Assembly (NCBI GenBank): GCA_003249275.1
Contig: QKJO01000060.1
Coordinates: 1 to 10,800, forward strand
Length of the DNA: 10,800 bases
Source: Spirochaetaceae bacterium
GTDB taxonomy: Bacteria > Spirochaetota > Spirochaetia > Spirochaetales_E > Spirochaetaceae_B
Reading direction: 5' to 3'
In this document: in pieces, positions 1 to 6,209 of the stretch
Layout of the letters: each line of letters begins with the position of its first letter
Numbering within the stretch: the first letter of the stretch is position 1
The notes under the pieces: generated by a model
The model's input: only the letters and a program-made list of their open reading frames with translations
Told to the model about the DNA's origin: nothing
Database searches by the model: none
Program-made: the position numbers and the translations under genes

Positions 1-48
1 GTGATGTATATTCAAAAAGGAACATATTTAAGACTGGAAAAATTCGCA

Positions 49-76
49 TTTACCGTTTATCCTGAGCGGGTATGTT
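49..76 (+). promoter_or_regulatory. Weak candidate sigma-70-type promoter for the chemoreceptor gene
   Basis: TTTACC at 49-54 and TATGTT at 71-76 are separated by 16 bases, each matching consensus at four of six positions. TATAAA at 122-127 is a rival -10 but lacks a good -35. No sigma-28 flagellar promoter was recognised. The rest of 1-145 holds two palindromes and no convincing gene. Confidence 0.25.
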
Positions 77-81
77 TACAC

Positions 82-95
82 GCAGATCGATCTGC
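82..95. repeat. Perfect 14-bp palindrome upstream of the chemoreceptor gene
   Basis: GCAGATCGATCTGC reads identically on both strands. It lies in the short AT-rich spacer before the chemoreceptor gene, with its centre 42 bp from the centre of a second palindrome at 125-136. With no unpaired centre it is more plausibly a DNA-binding site than an RNA hairpin. The palindrome is directly visible; an operator role is inference. Confidence 0.45.
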
Positions 96-124
96 TCAAT
101 CAAAATAGCCTGAAAAATAATTAT

Positions 125-136
125 AAAAGCGCTTTT
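125..136. repeat. Perfect 12-bp palindrome abutting the chemoreceptor ribosome-binding site
   Basis: AAAAGCGCTTTT is a perfect palindrome ending immediately before the GGAG ribosome-binding site at 137-140. It overlaps a TATAAA hexamer at 122-127 that could be a -10 element. A protein bound here could block transcription start. The role is inferred from position only. Confidence 0.4.
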
Positions 137-145
137 GGAGATTCT

Positions 146-1744
146 ATGAAATTTCTTTCTTCCGCCTATGAAAAGGCCAGCTATGAGGTCAGGATGAAGG
201 CCTCCGTCAACCTGATGATTCAGATGTTCATCTCTGTTCTGATGGTCGTTCTGGCCCTGCTGCAGCTCTCAAAAGGAGACGTTGTCCTCGGCGGAGTTCT
301 TATCTTTATTTCCCTGTTTTTTGTCCTGACCCTCTTCATGCTGAGGAAGGGGCTCTATGACCGTTCTTCCTACCTGTTTTCAATCTCCCTGATCATCCTG
401 ATCTCGGCCTACAGCTGGCTGAAGGGATATTCGGGAAGCAAAACATTTTCCCAGTTTGCTCTGCTGAATCTCTTTGCCCTCCTGGTGGCTTCCTATCAGA
501 TCCGAAGCAGAAAGCATTTTCAGCTGGCAGCCCTGTTCTCCACTCTTTCCTATCTCTTTTTTGTCGCATTCATCGTGTTTACCGGTGCCTACACCACCGT
601 CGAAAGTACTCTTATGGGGCAGCTGGATTCCACAACCATGAGCTATCTTGTGAGCATCTTTATCATCATCGCCCATAACCGGACCTTTTCTCTTGTAACC
701 GGGGATGCCATTCAGAAGTTCAACGAAAGCGAAGTGCACAGCCACAGGATGGTCAAGCTGGTCGGAACCGTCTCCGAACAGATTGATAAGGCCGTTGGCG
801 TCAAGGATTCGGCGGAAGAGACAGGAATGGCCGTCATTCTCATTGAAAACCGGGTAAAGGGAATTCTGGAGTCGGTGGAGAATCTGGATGAAGGATTCTC
901 AAGCACCAGAAAGGCTCTGGATGCCATCGGAAAGAGTCTGGAGATCCTCAGGAACAACGCCCAGAACCAGTCGGCCAATGTGACCGAATCGAGCGCCGCC
1001 ATCGAAGAGATGGTTGCCTCCATCAAAAGCGTCTCCCAGACGATTCAGGCCCGAAAAAAGAGTGTGGAGAGTCTGCTCGTTACCTCCAGAAACGGTGAAA
1101 ATATAATCAAAGAAACCGAAAGTTCCTTCAATGCGGTAATCGATCAGATCAGCAGCATAAGGGACATGACCAGTCTTATCAGCGGGATTGCCGCCCAGAC
1201 CAACCTGCTGGCCATGAACGCCGCCATCGAAGCCGCCCATGCGGGGGATGCGGGCCGGGGATTCGCCGTTGTTGCCGATGAGATCAGAAAACTGGCCGAA
1301 AACAGTTCGGTCAATGCCAAAAAGATCTCCGAAAATCTTAAAACCATGATTCAGTCCATCGAACAGACAGGCTCCCAGGTGAAGCTGTCTGGTGCTTCCT
1401 TCGTGGAAATCCGCGACGAGGTGGATGCGGTGGCCCATGCCATGGACGATATCTACAACAGCACGGAAGAACTGAACACGGGCAGCGAGGAGATTCTGCG
1501 ATCCACGACCAGCCTGAACGAACTTACAACCAGCGTTATGGACAGCGTCAACGAGGTGTCGGACGACAAGATCACCGTCGATACCAACCTGGACAGAAAC
1601 TGGAAACTCTCCGGTGAACTGGGAACGGTGGCCAATGAGATCAAAAAAGACGCCGTGGAGATCAAACTCTCCTCCGACAAGGTTCTTGAAATGTCCGCCT
1701 CCCTGGCGGAACAGTCGGAAACTCTGAAGAAAGAGATCGTCTAG
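146..1744 (+). CDS. Methyl-accepting chemotaxis protein with six-helix membrane sensor
   Basis: A 532-residue chemoreceptor that should control a CheA/CheW array at the inner membrane. Residues about 24-178 are almost wholly hydrophobic and can form six membrane helices (roughly 24-42, 48-66, 75-92, 102-118, 127-146, 163-178) joined by short loops. There is therefore no periplasmic ligand-binding domain, and I see no HAMP domain. From about 200 to the end it is a long coiled-coil signalling hairpin. The conserved tip lies at about 348-385 and includes [17 protein letters not shown] and [16 protein letters not shown]. About 168 residues follow the tip centre, which suits the long-hairpin receptor class (an estimate from length). 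The start is set by GGAG at 137-140, five bases upstream of ATG. Receptor identity is very secure; the stimulus is unknown. The stop codon interlocks with that of the convergent phosphatase gene. Confidence 0.95.
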   Translation: MKFLSSAYEKASYEVRMKASVNLMIQMFISVLMVVLALLQLSKGDVVLGGVLIFISLFFVLTLFMLRKGLYDRSSYLFSISLIILISAYSWLKGYSGSKTFSQFALLNLFALLVASYQIRSRKHFQLAALFSTLSYLFFVAFIVFTGAYTTVESTLMGQLDSTTMSYLVSIFIIIAHNRTFSLVTGDAIQKFNESEVHSHRMVKLVGTVSEQIDKAVGVKDSAEETGMAVILIENRVKGILESVENLDEGFSSTRKALDAIGKSLEILRNNAQNQSANVTESSAAIEEMVASIKSVSQTIQARKKSVESLLVTSRNGENIIKETESSFNAVIDQISSIRDMTSLISGIAAQTNLLAMNAAIEAAHAGDAGRGFAVVADEIRKLAENSSVNAKKISENLKTMIQSIEQTGSQVKLSGASFVEIRDEVDAVAHAMDDIYNSTEELNTGSEEILRSTTSLNELTTSVMDSVNEVSDDKITVDTNLDRNWKLSGELGTVANEIKKDAVEIKLSSDKVLEMSASLAEQSETLKKEIV

Positions 1745-2361
1745 GGATTGTGAACGAAGTCCCTGCTGTTGCCCAGCATCAGGGACTCGATTTCGTGCCT
1801 GTGTCCCAGCCCCCTGAAATCCACCTTCCATATCTCTCCGTTGTTGGGAAATCCCTCGGGATAGAGGGGGAGGGTGTCTTCGAGTACGGCCCGGATCAGA
1901 CGGAATGTGACGGCATGGGTGACGATCAGAGTATTTCCTTCGTCCGCCGGATTCAGGGAGGCAAAGAAGGAGCTGACACGGCGGGCGATCATCTCGTAGG
2001 ACTCTCCGCCGCCCTCGGGAACCCATGACCATCGGGCTGAGGTGACGGTCTCGTAGAGGGGCTCCTCTTTGACCTGGTCGTAGGTCATTCCTGAATACTT
2101 TCCCAGATCCTGTTCCGACAGCCGTTCGTCCTCCCCGCAGGTCAGACCGTAGACCCGGGCAAAAGATTCGGCGGTCTGTCTGGCCCTTATGAGGGGCGAG
2201 GATATGATCTTGTGGATGGTTGTCAGCTCAGCCAGCTGGGAGGCGATCAGATCGGCATCCGCTTTCCCCGCGGCCGTGAGGGGGAAAGGCAGGCGGCTGG
2301 CCATGATTCTGCCGCTGTTGGCTGTGCTCTGTGCGTGTCTGATCAGGTACAATGTTCCCAT
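1741..2361 (-). CDS. Histidine phosphatase family protein (phosphoglycerate mutase-like)
   Basis: A 206-residue cytoplasmic protein of the histidine phosphatase superfamily, in which an active-site histidine is transiently phosphorylated while a phosphomonoester is hydrolysed or transferred. The N-terminal signature LYLIRHAQS gives R8 and catalytic H9. [12 protein letters not shown] at 54-65 supplies the second phosphate-binding arginine region, [10 protein letters not shown] near 82-91 the conserved acidic residue, and VTHAVTF near 147-153 the second active-site histidine (H149). Length matches small CobC/GpmB-like phosphatases, but the substrate cannot be told. The frame is open 28 codons further upstream. 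I choose ATG at 2361 because the signature begins there and AGAGGAG lies 10 bases before it on the minus strand. The stop codon is nested in that of the convergent chemoreceptor, so no terminator separates them. No convincing promoter was seen in the divergent spacer. Confidence 0.92.
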   Translation of the reverse strand: MGTLYLIRHAQSTANSGRIMASRLPFPLTAAGKADADLIASQLAELTTIHKIISSPLIRARQTAESFARVYGLTCGEDERLSEQDLGKYSGMTYDQVKEEPLYETVTSARWSWVPEGGGESYEMIARRVSSFFASLNPADEGNTLIVTHAVTFRLIRAVLEDTLPLYPEGFPNNGEIWKVDFRGLGHRHEIESLMLGNSRDFVHNP

Positions 2362-2438
2362 AAAATTCCGGCTCCTCTCATGTCTGTAAATCCAGTTTAT
2401 CCGAATCTTCCGAGGGTATCCATAGCTTCTTCCGGGTT

Positions 2439-2467
2439 TTGACATTTGACATCAACTCGCATAGTAT
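2439..2467 (+). promoter_or_regulatory. Sigma-70-type promoter of the receiver-CheC-cyclase operon
   Basis: A perfect -35 TTGACA at 2439-2444 is separated by 17 bases from TAGTAT at 2462-2467 (four of six matches to TATAAT). Transcription would start near 2474, about 40 bases before the response-regulator ATG. The -35 lies in a tandem repeat of TTTGACA (2438-2444 and 2445-2451), so a second TTGACA is present but badly spaced from any -10. Confidence 0.6.
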
Positions 2468-2512
2468 TAAGGGCGGATAGTAAAAGATTACCGGAACGGC
2501 AGGGAAAGACTG

Positions 2513-2890
2513 ATGAAACTTCTTATTGTGGACGATTCGAGGGCAGCCAGAATGCTTATCAAATCGATCATTCTCGATTTTGATAATGATACGGAACTCC
2601 TGGAAGCATCCAACGGTGAGGAAGCCGTCACAATTTACGACAGTGAGAGACCCGATGTTGTCTTCCTTGATCTGACAATGCCGGTAAAGAGCGGATACGA
2701 AGCCCTTCAGGAGATCCGGGAGATCAACGGCGACGCCCTTGTCGTCATCCTGACGGCGGATATTCAGATAAAATCCATTGAACGCTGCTTCGATCTGGGA
2801 GCCTACAAGGTCATCAAAAAACTTCCTGAAAAGAAAGCTGTACATGAACTCCTTGATGAACTTAAATCCATAGTAGAGGTCGGCAAGTGA
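2513..2890 (+). CDS. Receiver-only response regulator (CheY-like)
   Basis: A 125-residue single receiver domain with no output domain, so it should act by binding partners or by draining phosphoryl groups. The metal-binding acidic pair is D7-D8, the phospho-accepting aspartate D53 (in FLDLTMP), the switch threonine T81 (in LTAD) and the conserved lysine K103 after GA at 96-97. The usual Lys-Pro pair is altered: the run is K-K-L-P, so proline is displaced by one residue, and valine sits at the aromatic switch position. AGGGA at 2501-2505 precedes ATG by seven bases. It is first in a three-gene operon and its TGA stop overlaps the GTG start of the CheC-type phosphatase, suggesting translational coupling. 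The adjacent phosphatase is the likely partner (inference). The kinase is not encoded in this window. Confidence 0.93.
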   Translation: MKLLIVDDSRAARMLIKSIILDFDNDTELLEASNGEEAVTIYDSERPDVVFLDLTMPVKSGYEALQEIREINGDALVVILTADIQIKSIERCFDLGAYKVIKKLPEKKAVHELLDELKSIVEVGK

Positions 2891-3522
2891 AAGAGCAGTC
2901 TGCCGGTGCATTGACAGATCTGGAGCTGGACGCACTCCAGGAAATCATGAACATCTCCTTCGGTTCCGCTGCAGCGGATCTTGCCGAGATCATGGACATA
3001 TTCATTCAGCTTTCCGTACCCAGCATCAAAACCATTCTGATCCCCGAGCTGACCGATTACCTGAGCCTGAATATCAGCGATTTCAAGACATGCAGCGTGG
3101 TGGAACAGAGGTTCAACGGAGACTTTGAAGGGGTTGCCTTCCTCGTCTTCCCCTATGGTGAAGAAAAAGAGCTCATCTCCTTCTTTCAGAGTTCCGAAAT
3201 GCAGGGTTATGAGTCGGACAGCCTGGTGGAACTTGAAAAAGAGGTCCTTCTTGAAATCGGCAACATTCTGATCGGAGCCTGCATCGGGCGGATCTTTGAA
3301 CTCCTGGAAAGCCTTGTAAGTTATCAGCCTCCCCAGATCCTCTGGGGCGAGGACTTCGACAGTTCCTTTCTCAACTCGGAGTTTGAATCCCAGGACATTG
3401 CCATCACCATGAAGACTTTCTTTAAATTTGAAGACAGGCATGTCTCGGGAAATCTGTTTCTCATCAACAGCCAGAATTCCATTCCTCAACTCAAAAAAGC
3501 GCTGCTGAAATTTCAAGGCTGA
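2887..3522 (+). CDS. CheC-type receiver phosphatase
   Basis: A 211-residue protein close to the length of CheC of Bacillus subtilis. Family members dephosphorylate phospho-CheY using an acidic residue and an asparagine on a helix. The motif [D/S]-x3-E-x2-N-x22-P occurs twice at exact spacing: D15, E19, N22, P45 and E119, E123, N126, P149. Two intact sites separate it from CheX, which is shorter and has one, although the second begins with Glu rather than Asp/Ser. It starts at GTG inside the preceding gene's stop (shared GTGA), with AGAGG at 2875-2879 seven bases upstream. Partner and order imply that it removes phosphate from the receiver just upstream. No CheD is seen nearby. The family call is firm; the specific substrate is inferred. 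Confidence 0.88.
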   Translation: MKEQSAGALTDLELDALQEIMNISFGSAAADLAEIMDIFIQLSVPSIKTILIPELTDYLSLNISDFKTCSVVEQRFNGDFEGVAFLVFPYGEEKELISFFQSSEMQGYESDSLVELEKEVLLEIGNILIGACIGRIFELLESLVSYQPPQILWGEDFDSSFLNSEFESQDIAITMKTFFKFEDRHVSGNLFLINSQNSIPQLKKALLKFQG

Positions 3523-3530
3523 GAGGTTCT

Positions 3531-4463
3531 ATGTATAAAAAAGTGCTGGACGTACTGAACATGGGAGTTGTCATTCTGGACAGCCAGTATTCAATCCTGG
3601 AATGGAACCGGTGGATGGAGATCCACAGCGGCATTTCCCATGAAGATATTGAAGGTACGATTCTGTTCAACCATTTTCCCCAGCTGAGCAATACCGCCTT
3701 TATCCGGGGATTCAAATCTGTGCTGAAATTCGGCAACTATGTCTATTTTTCCCAGAAACTCCACAACTATCTCTTTCCCTTCAGACTGACGGGTCAGTAC
3801 TCCCAGTACTACGACTACATGCAGCAGAGCTGTACTCTCACGCCCATCAAAGGGGAGGACGGCAAGACGGAAAAGGTGGTTCTCTCGGTCAATGATGTGA
3901 CCGAAAGCGTCTTTCTGGAAAGAAGTCTGAAGATGATGACCCAGCAGGACAGCCTGACGGGGATCTACAACAGAAGGTTTCTGGACCTCCGGCTGGAGGA
4001 GGAATTCAAACGGTTCAAAAGAAGCGGACGGCGATTCACTCTGCTCATGATCGACATCGATAACTTCAAAAACGTCAACGACACTTACGGACATCAGTTC
4101 GGAGATCAGGTTCTGAAGATCATTGCCGGCTGCTGTGCCTCCAGTGTGCGGGGGAGCGATATCGTCGCCCGCTTCGGCGGAGAGGAATTCTCCATCGCCC
4201 TGATGGACTCGGAACAGGAGGGCGCCGGGGCTTTTGCAGAAAGACTGCGGAAGAGAATTGAAGAGACAAGGGTGACCAATGAGCACGGCGTCTCCGTCGG
4301 AGTGACGATCAGCATCGGAATCGCCTCGATCAACAATGACATGACCGGTTATGAAGACATCGTCGGCGATGCGGACAAGGCCCTCTATGCCTCAAAGAAA
4401 AACGGTAAGAACTGCGTTACTCTTTTTAATCCGGAGATCCACAAGTTCAGAATGAGAAAGTGA
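3531..4463 (+). CDS. PAS-GGDEF diguanylate cyclase
   Basis: A 310-residue cytoplasmic protein with no signal peptide or membrane helix, expected to make cyclic di-GMP from two GTP. Residues about 5-125 fit a PAS sensor (ILDSQYSILEWN near 15-26, then a PAS-like C-terminal strand ending VNDVTE). A linker helix leads into DSLTGIYNRRF at 140-150 and a GGDEF domain to about 300. The active-site loop is GGEEF at 216-220, a catalytically competent variant, with metal-binding D175 in MIDIDNFK. The product-inhibition site RxxD is intact as RGSD at 207-210, exactly five residues before the loop. GAGAGG at 3521-3526 is the ribosome-binding site and only eight bases separate it from the CheC-type gene, so it is the third gene of the operon. 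A bidirectional hairpin terminator follows. The PAS ligand is unknown. Confidence 0.93.
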   Translation: MYKKVLDVLNMGVVILDSQYSILEWNRWMEIHSGISHEDIEGTILFNHFPQLSNTAFIRGFKSVLKFGNYVYFSQKLHNYLFPFRLTGQYSQYYDYMQQSCTLTPIKGEDGKTEKVVLSVNDVTESVFLERSLKMMTQQDSLTGIYNRRFLDLRLEEEFKRFKRSGRRFTLLMIDIDNFKNVNDTYGHQFGDQVLKIIAGCCASSVRGSDIVARFGGEEFSIALMDSEQEGAGAFAERLRKRIEETRVTNEHGVSVGVTISIGIASINNDMTGYEDIVGDADKALYASKKNGKNCVTLFNPEIHKFRMRK

Positions 4464-4483
4464 TCCCAGGTTATGAGTGAAAT

Positions 4484-4511
4484 AAAAAAGGGCGGTTTCC
4501 CGCCCTTTTTT
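4484..4511. terminator. Bidirectional Rho-independent terminator
   Basis: GGGCGG (4490-4495) pairs with CCGCCC (4500-4505) around a four-base TTTC loop. Six A precede the stem and six T follow it, so the structure works on both strands. It sits between the stop of the PAS-GGDEF cyclase (4463) and that of the convergent symporter (4538) and should end both transcripts. Confidence 0.92.
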
Positions 4512-4537
4512 CATTTCCGGAAATCAGCCCGTCTGTT

Positions 4538-5998
4538 TCAGACAGTCCCGAGCTGAGCCATGGTTCCATCGAAATGAGTCAGAGACTCTTCCGAAGGTTC
4601 TTTTGTGAGAAGGCTGACGACGATGACGGCCAGGAATGCCAGAATGAATCCGGGAAGGAGTTCATAGAAGTACTCTCCCTCGATGCTGATGTAGTTCTTC
4701 ACGATAAAAATTGTTACAGAACCGGTGATCATGCCTGCCAGAGCGCCCCATTTTGTCATTCTTCTCCAGATGAGGGAGAGGATGACCAGAGGTCCGAAGG
4801 CCGCACCGAATCCGCCCCAGGCATAACCGACCATGGAGAGGATCGTTCCCGAATCGCGGGAGGCGATCACAAAGGCGAGGAGTGCAAAACCGACAACGCC
4901 GAGACGGCTGATGAGTTCCTTTTTCCTGTCGTCCATCTTTTCTATAAGGGGAATATCCTGGGTCAGTGACGAGGTCAGGACCAGGAGCTGTGAATCGGCG
5001 GTGGACATGACGGCGGCCAGAACCGCGGCAAGGATGAATCCTCCGAAGAGGGGGTGGAACATGGCTGTGGTGAGTGCGAGGAAGATCCTTTCGCTGGAGC
5101 CGCCTTCTCCCGTTACTCCGGGGAGGGGATTCACGGCGTTGTAACCGATTCCGATGATGCCGATGGTGGTGGCCAGTATCAGACAGAGAGCCATCCAGGT
5201 GATACCCACTCGGCGGGCTTTTTTGACCGATTCAACATCCTTGATTCCGATGAACCTTGTCAGGATATGGGGCTGTCCGAAGTAACCGAATCCCCAGGCC
5301 ATCAGAGAGACGGCGGTGATCCAGCCTGTTGAAAATTTAAAAGCTTCCGGATTGACCGCTGAGATCTGAACATCCGAACCGGCGATGGCGATAAAACCAA
5401 GAAGGCCGCAGAACACCAGGGCCGCCAGCATAAGAAGTCCCTGAACAAGGTCGGTCCAGCATACGGCTTTGTAACCGCCCAGGAAGGTGTAGGAAACGAC
5501 CACCAGGGTTGTGATGATCAGTGCCACGCTCTCGGAGGCGCCGAAGGTGTGGGCAAAAAGAAGGGTTCCGCCCTTCAGACCGGAAGCGACGTAGAGTGTA
5601 AAGAAGAAGAGGATGACGAAGGTGGAAACCAGTTTCAGAATTCCCGTGTTGTCATCGAATCTTTTAGAAATAAAGGAAGGCAGGGTTACGGCACCCAGTT
5701 TTTCGGTCATACTTCTCAAACGACCGGCAACGACGAGCCAGTTGACGTAGGCGCCGATGAGAAGACCGAGGGAAATCCAGACACCCTCGATCAGACCGCT
5801 GGCGAATACGGCTCCCGGAAGTCCGAGAAGCAGCCAGCTGGACATATCCGAAGCTCCCGCCGATATGGCTGTTGTTACGGGTCCGATAGTCCGGCTTCCG
5901 ATGATGAAATCTTCGTTGTTTCCCGTTCTTTTCATGGATACATACCCTATGCCGAGCATAAGAAGCAGGTATAGTCCAAATTGGATATACAGAATCAT
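4538..5998 (-). CDS. putP: Sodium/proline symporter (SSS family)
   Basis: A 486-residue inner-membrane sodium:solute symporter, close to the length of E. coli PutP (about 500 residues), with about 13 hydrophobic helices. ASDMSSWLLLGLPGA at 49-63 carries D51, equivalent to the sodium-site Asp55 of PutP. FGYFGQPHILTRF at 237-249 is a PutP signature. STADSQLL at 332-339 holds the Ser-Thr pair of the second sodium site. These favour proline over the acetate permease branch of the family, although substrate assignment from sequence is not absolute. GGGAG at 6008-6012 (minus-strand sense) lies nine bases before ATG. The gene is monocistronic as far as can be seen, ends at the bidirectional terminator, and is divergent from the sensor cyclase. 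Confidence 0.92.
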   Translation of the reverse strand: MILYIQFGLYLLLMLGIGYVSMKRTGNNEDFIIGSRTIGPVTTAISAGASDMSSWLLLGLPGAVFASGLIEGVWISLGLLIGAYVNWLVVAGRLRSMTEKLGAVTLPSFISKRFDDNTGILKLVSTFVILFFFTLYVASGLKGGTLLFAHTFGASESVALIITTLVVVSYTFLGGYKAVCWTDLVQGLLMLAALVFCGLLGFIAIAGSDVQISAVNPEAFKFSTGWITAVSLMAWGFGYFGQPHILTRFIGIKDVESVKKARRVGITWMALCLILATTIGIIGIGYNAVNPLPGVTGEGGSSERIFLALTTAMFHPLFGGFILAAVLAAVMSTADSQLLVLTSSLTQDIPLIEKMDDRKKELISRLGVVGFALLAFVIASRDSGTILSMVGYAWGGFGAAFGPLVILSLIWRRMTKWGALAGMITGSVTIFIVKNYISIEGEYFYELLPGFILAFLAVIVVSLLTKEPSEESLTHFDGTMAQLGTV

Positions 5999-6029
5999 TG
6001 TGAGTTTCTCCCGTTTCAGTAGTTGATTA

Positions 6030-6058
6030 TTTATATAAAAAATCCGTAGAATTTCGAA
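6030..6058 (-). promoter_or_regulatory. Candidate promoter for the proline symporter gene
   Basis: Read on the minus strand, TTCGAA (6058-6053) and TATAAA (6035-6030) are 17 bases apart. The -10 matches five of six consensus positions and the -35 only three. Transcription would begin about 25 bases before the start codon. The rest of the 211-base spacer 5999-6209 is AT-rich, with no gene and no recognisable riboswitch. TATACT at 6105-6110 is a possible -10 for the opposite gene, without a good -35. Confidence 0.35.
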
Positions 6059-6209
6059 GTTATGATAGTCCGGGTGTAAATTTATGTCAACAAAATTGAA
6101 TATTTATACTGTTCCAGGCCGGGTTAAGTCATTGTTTCCGTAATAAAACATACGAAAATGCATGAAAAATTCTTTAATCACTTTTTAAACACCCCAACTC
6201 CAATGTAAT

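Noticed and set aside
4..108. Short open frame of about 34 codons at the left edge
   Set aside because: No ribosome-binding site is visible, the composition is that of AT-rich spacer, and it has no recognisable motif. It could be the tail of an upstream gene but cannot be supported.
899..2032. Open frame of 377 codons on the minus strand across the chemoreceptor
   Set aside because: It lies antisense to the conserved signalling hairpin and overlaps the phosphatase gene in another frame. Its composition is low-complexity and resembles no family.
2803..3516. Open frame of 237 codons on the minus strand opposite the CheC-type gene
   Set aside because: The plus-strand protein has two exactly spaced catalytic motifs and coupled translation; the antisense product matches nothing.
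3591..4286. Open frame of 231 codons on the minus strand opposite the PAS-GGDEF gene
   Set aside because: Antisense to a protein with intact GGEEF and RxxD motifs; no domain of its own.
4538..5998. Acetate permease (ActP) identity for the symporter
   Set aside because: ActP is longer, about 550 residues. The length and the FGYFGQPHILTRF and SDMSSWLL blocks fit the PutP branch.
5999..6209. A c-di-GMP or amino-acid riboswitch in the divergent spacer
   Set aside because: The region is AT-rich with no convincing paired stems or conserved riboswitch core that I recognise.
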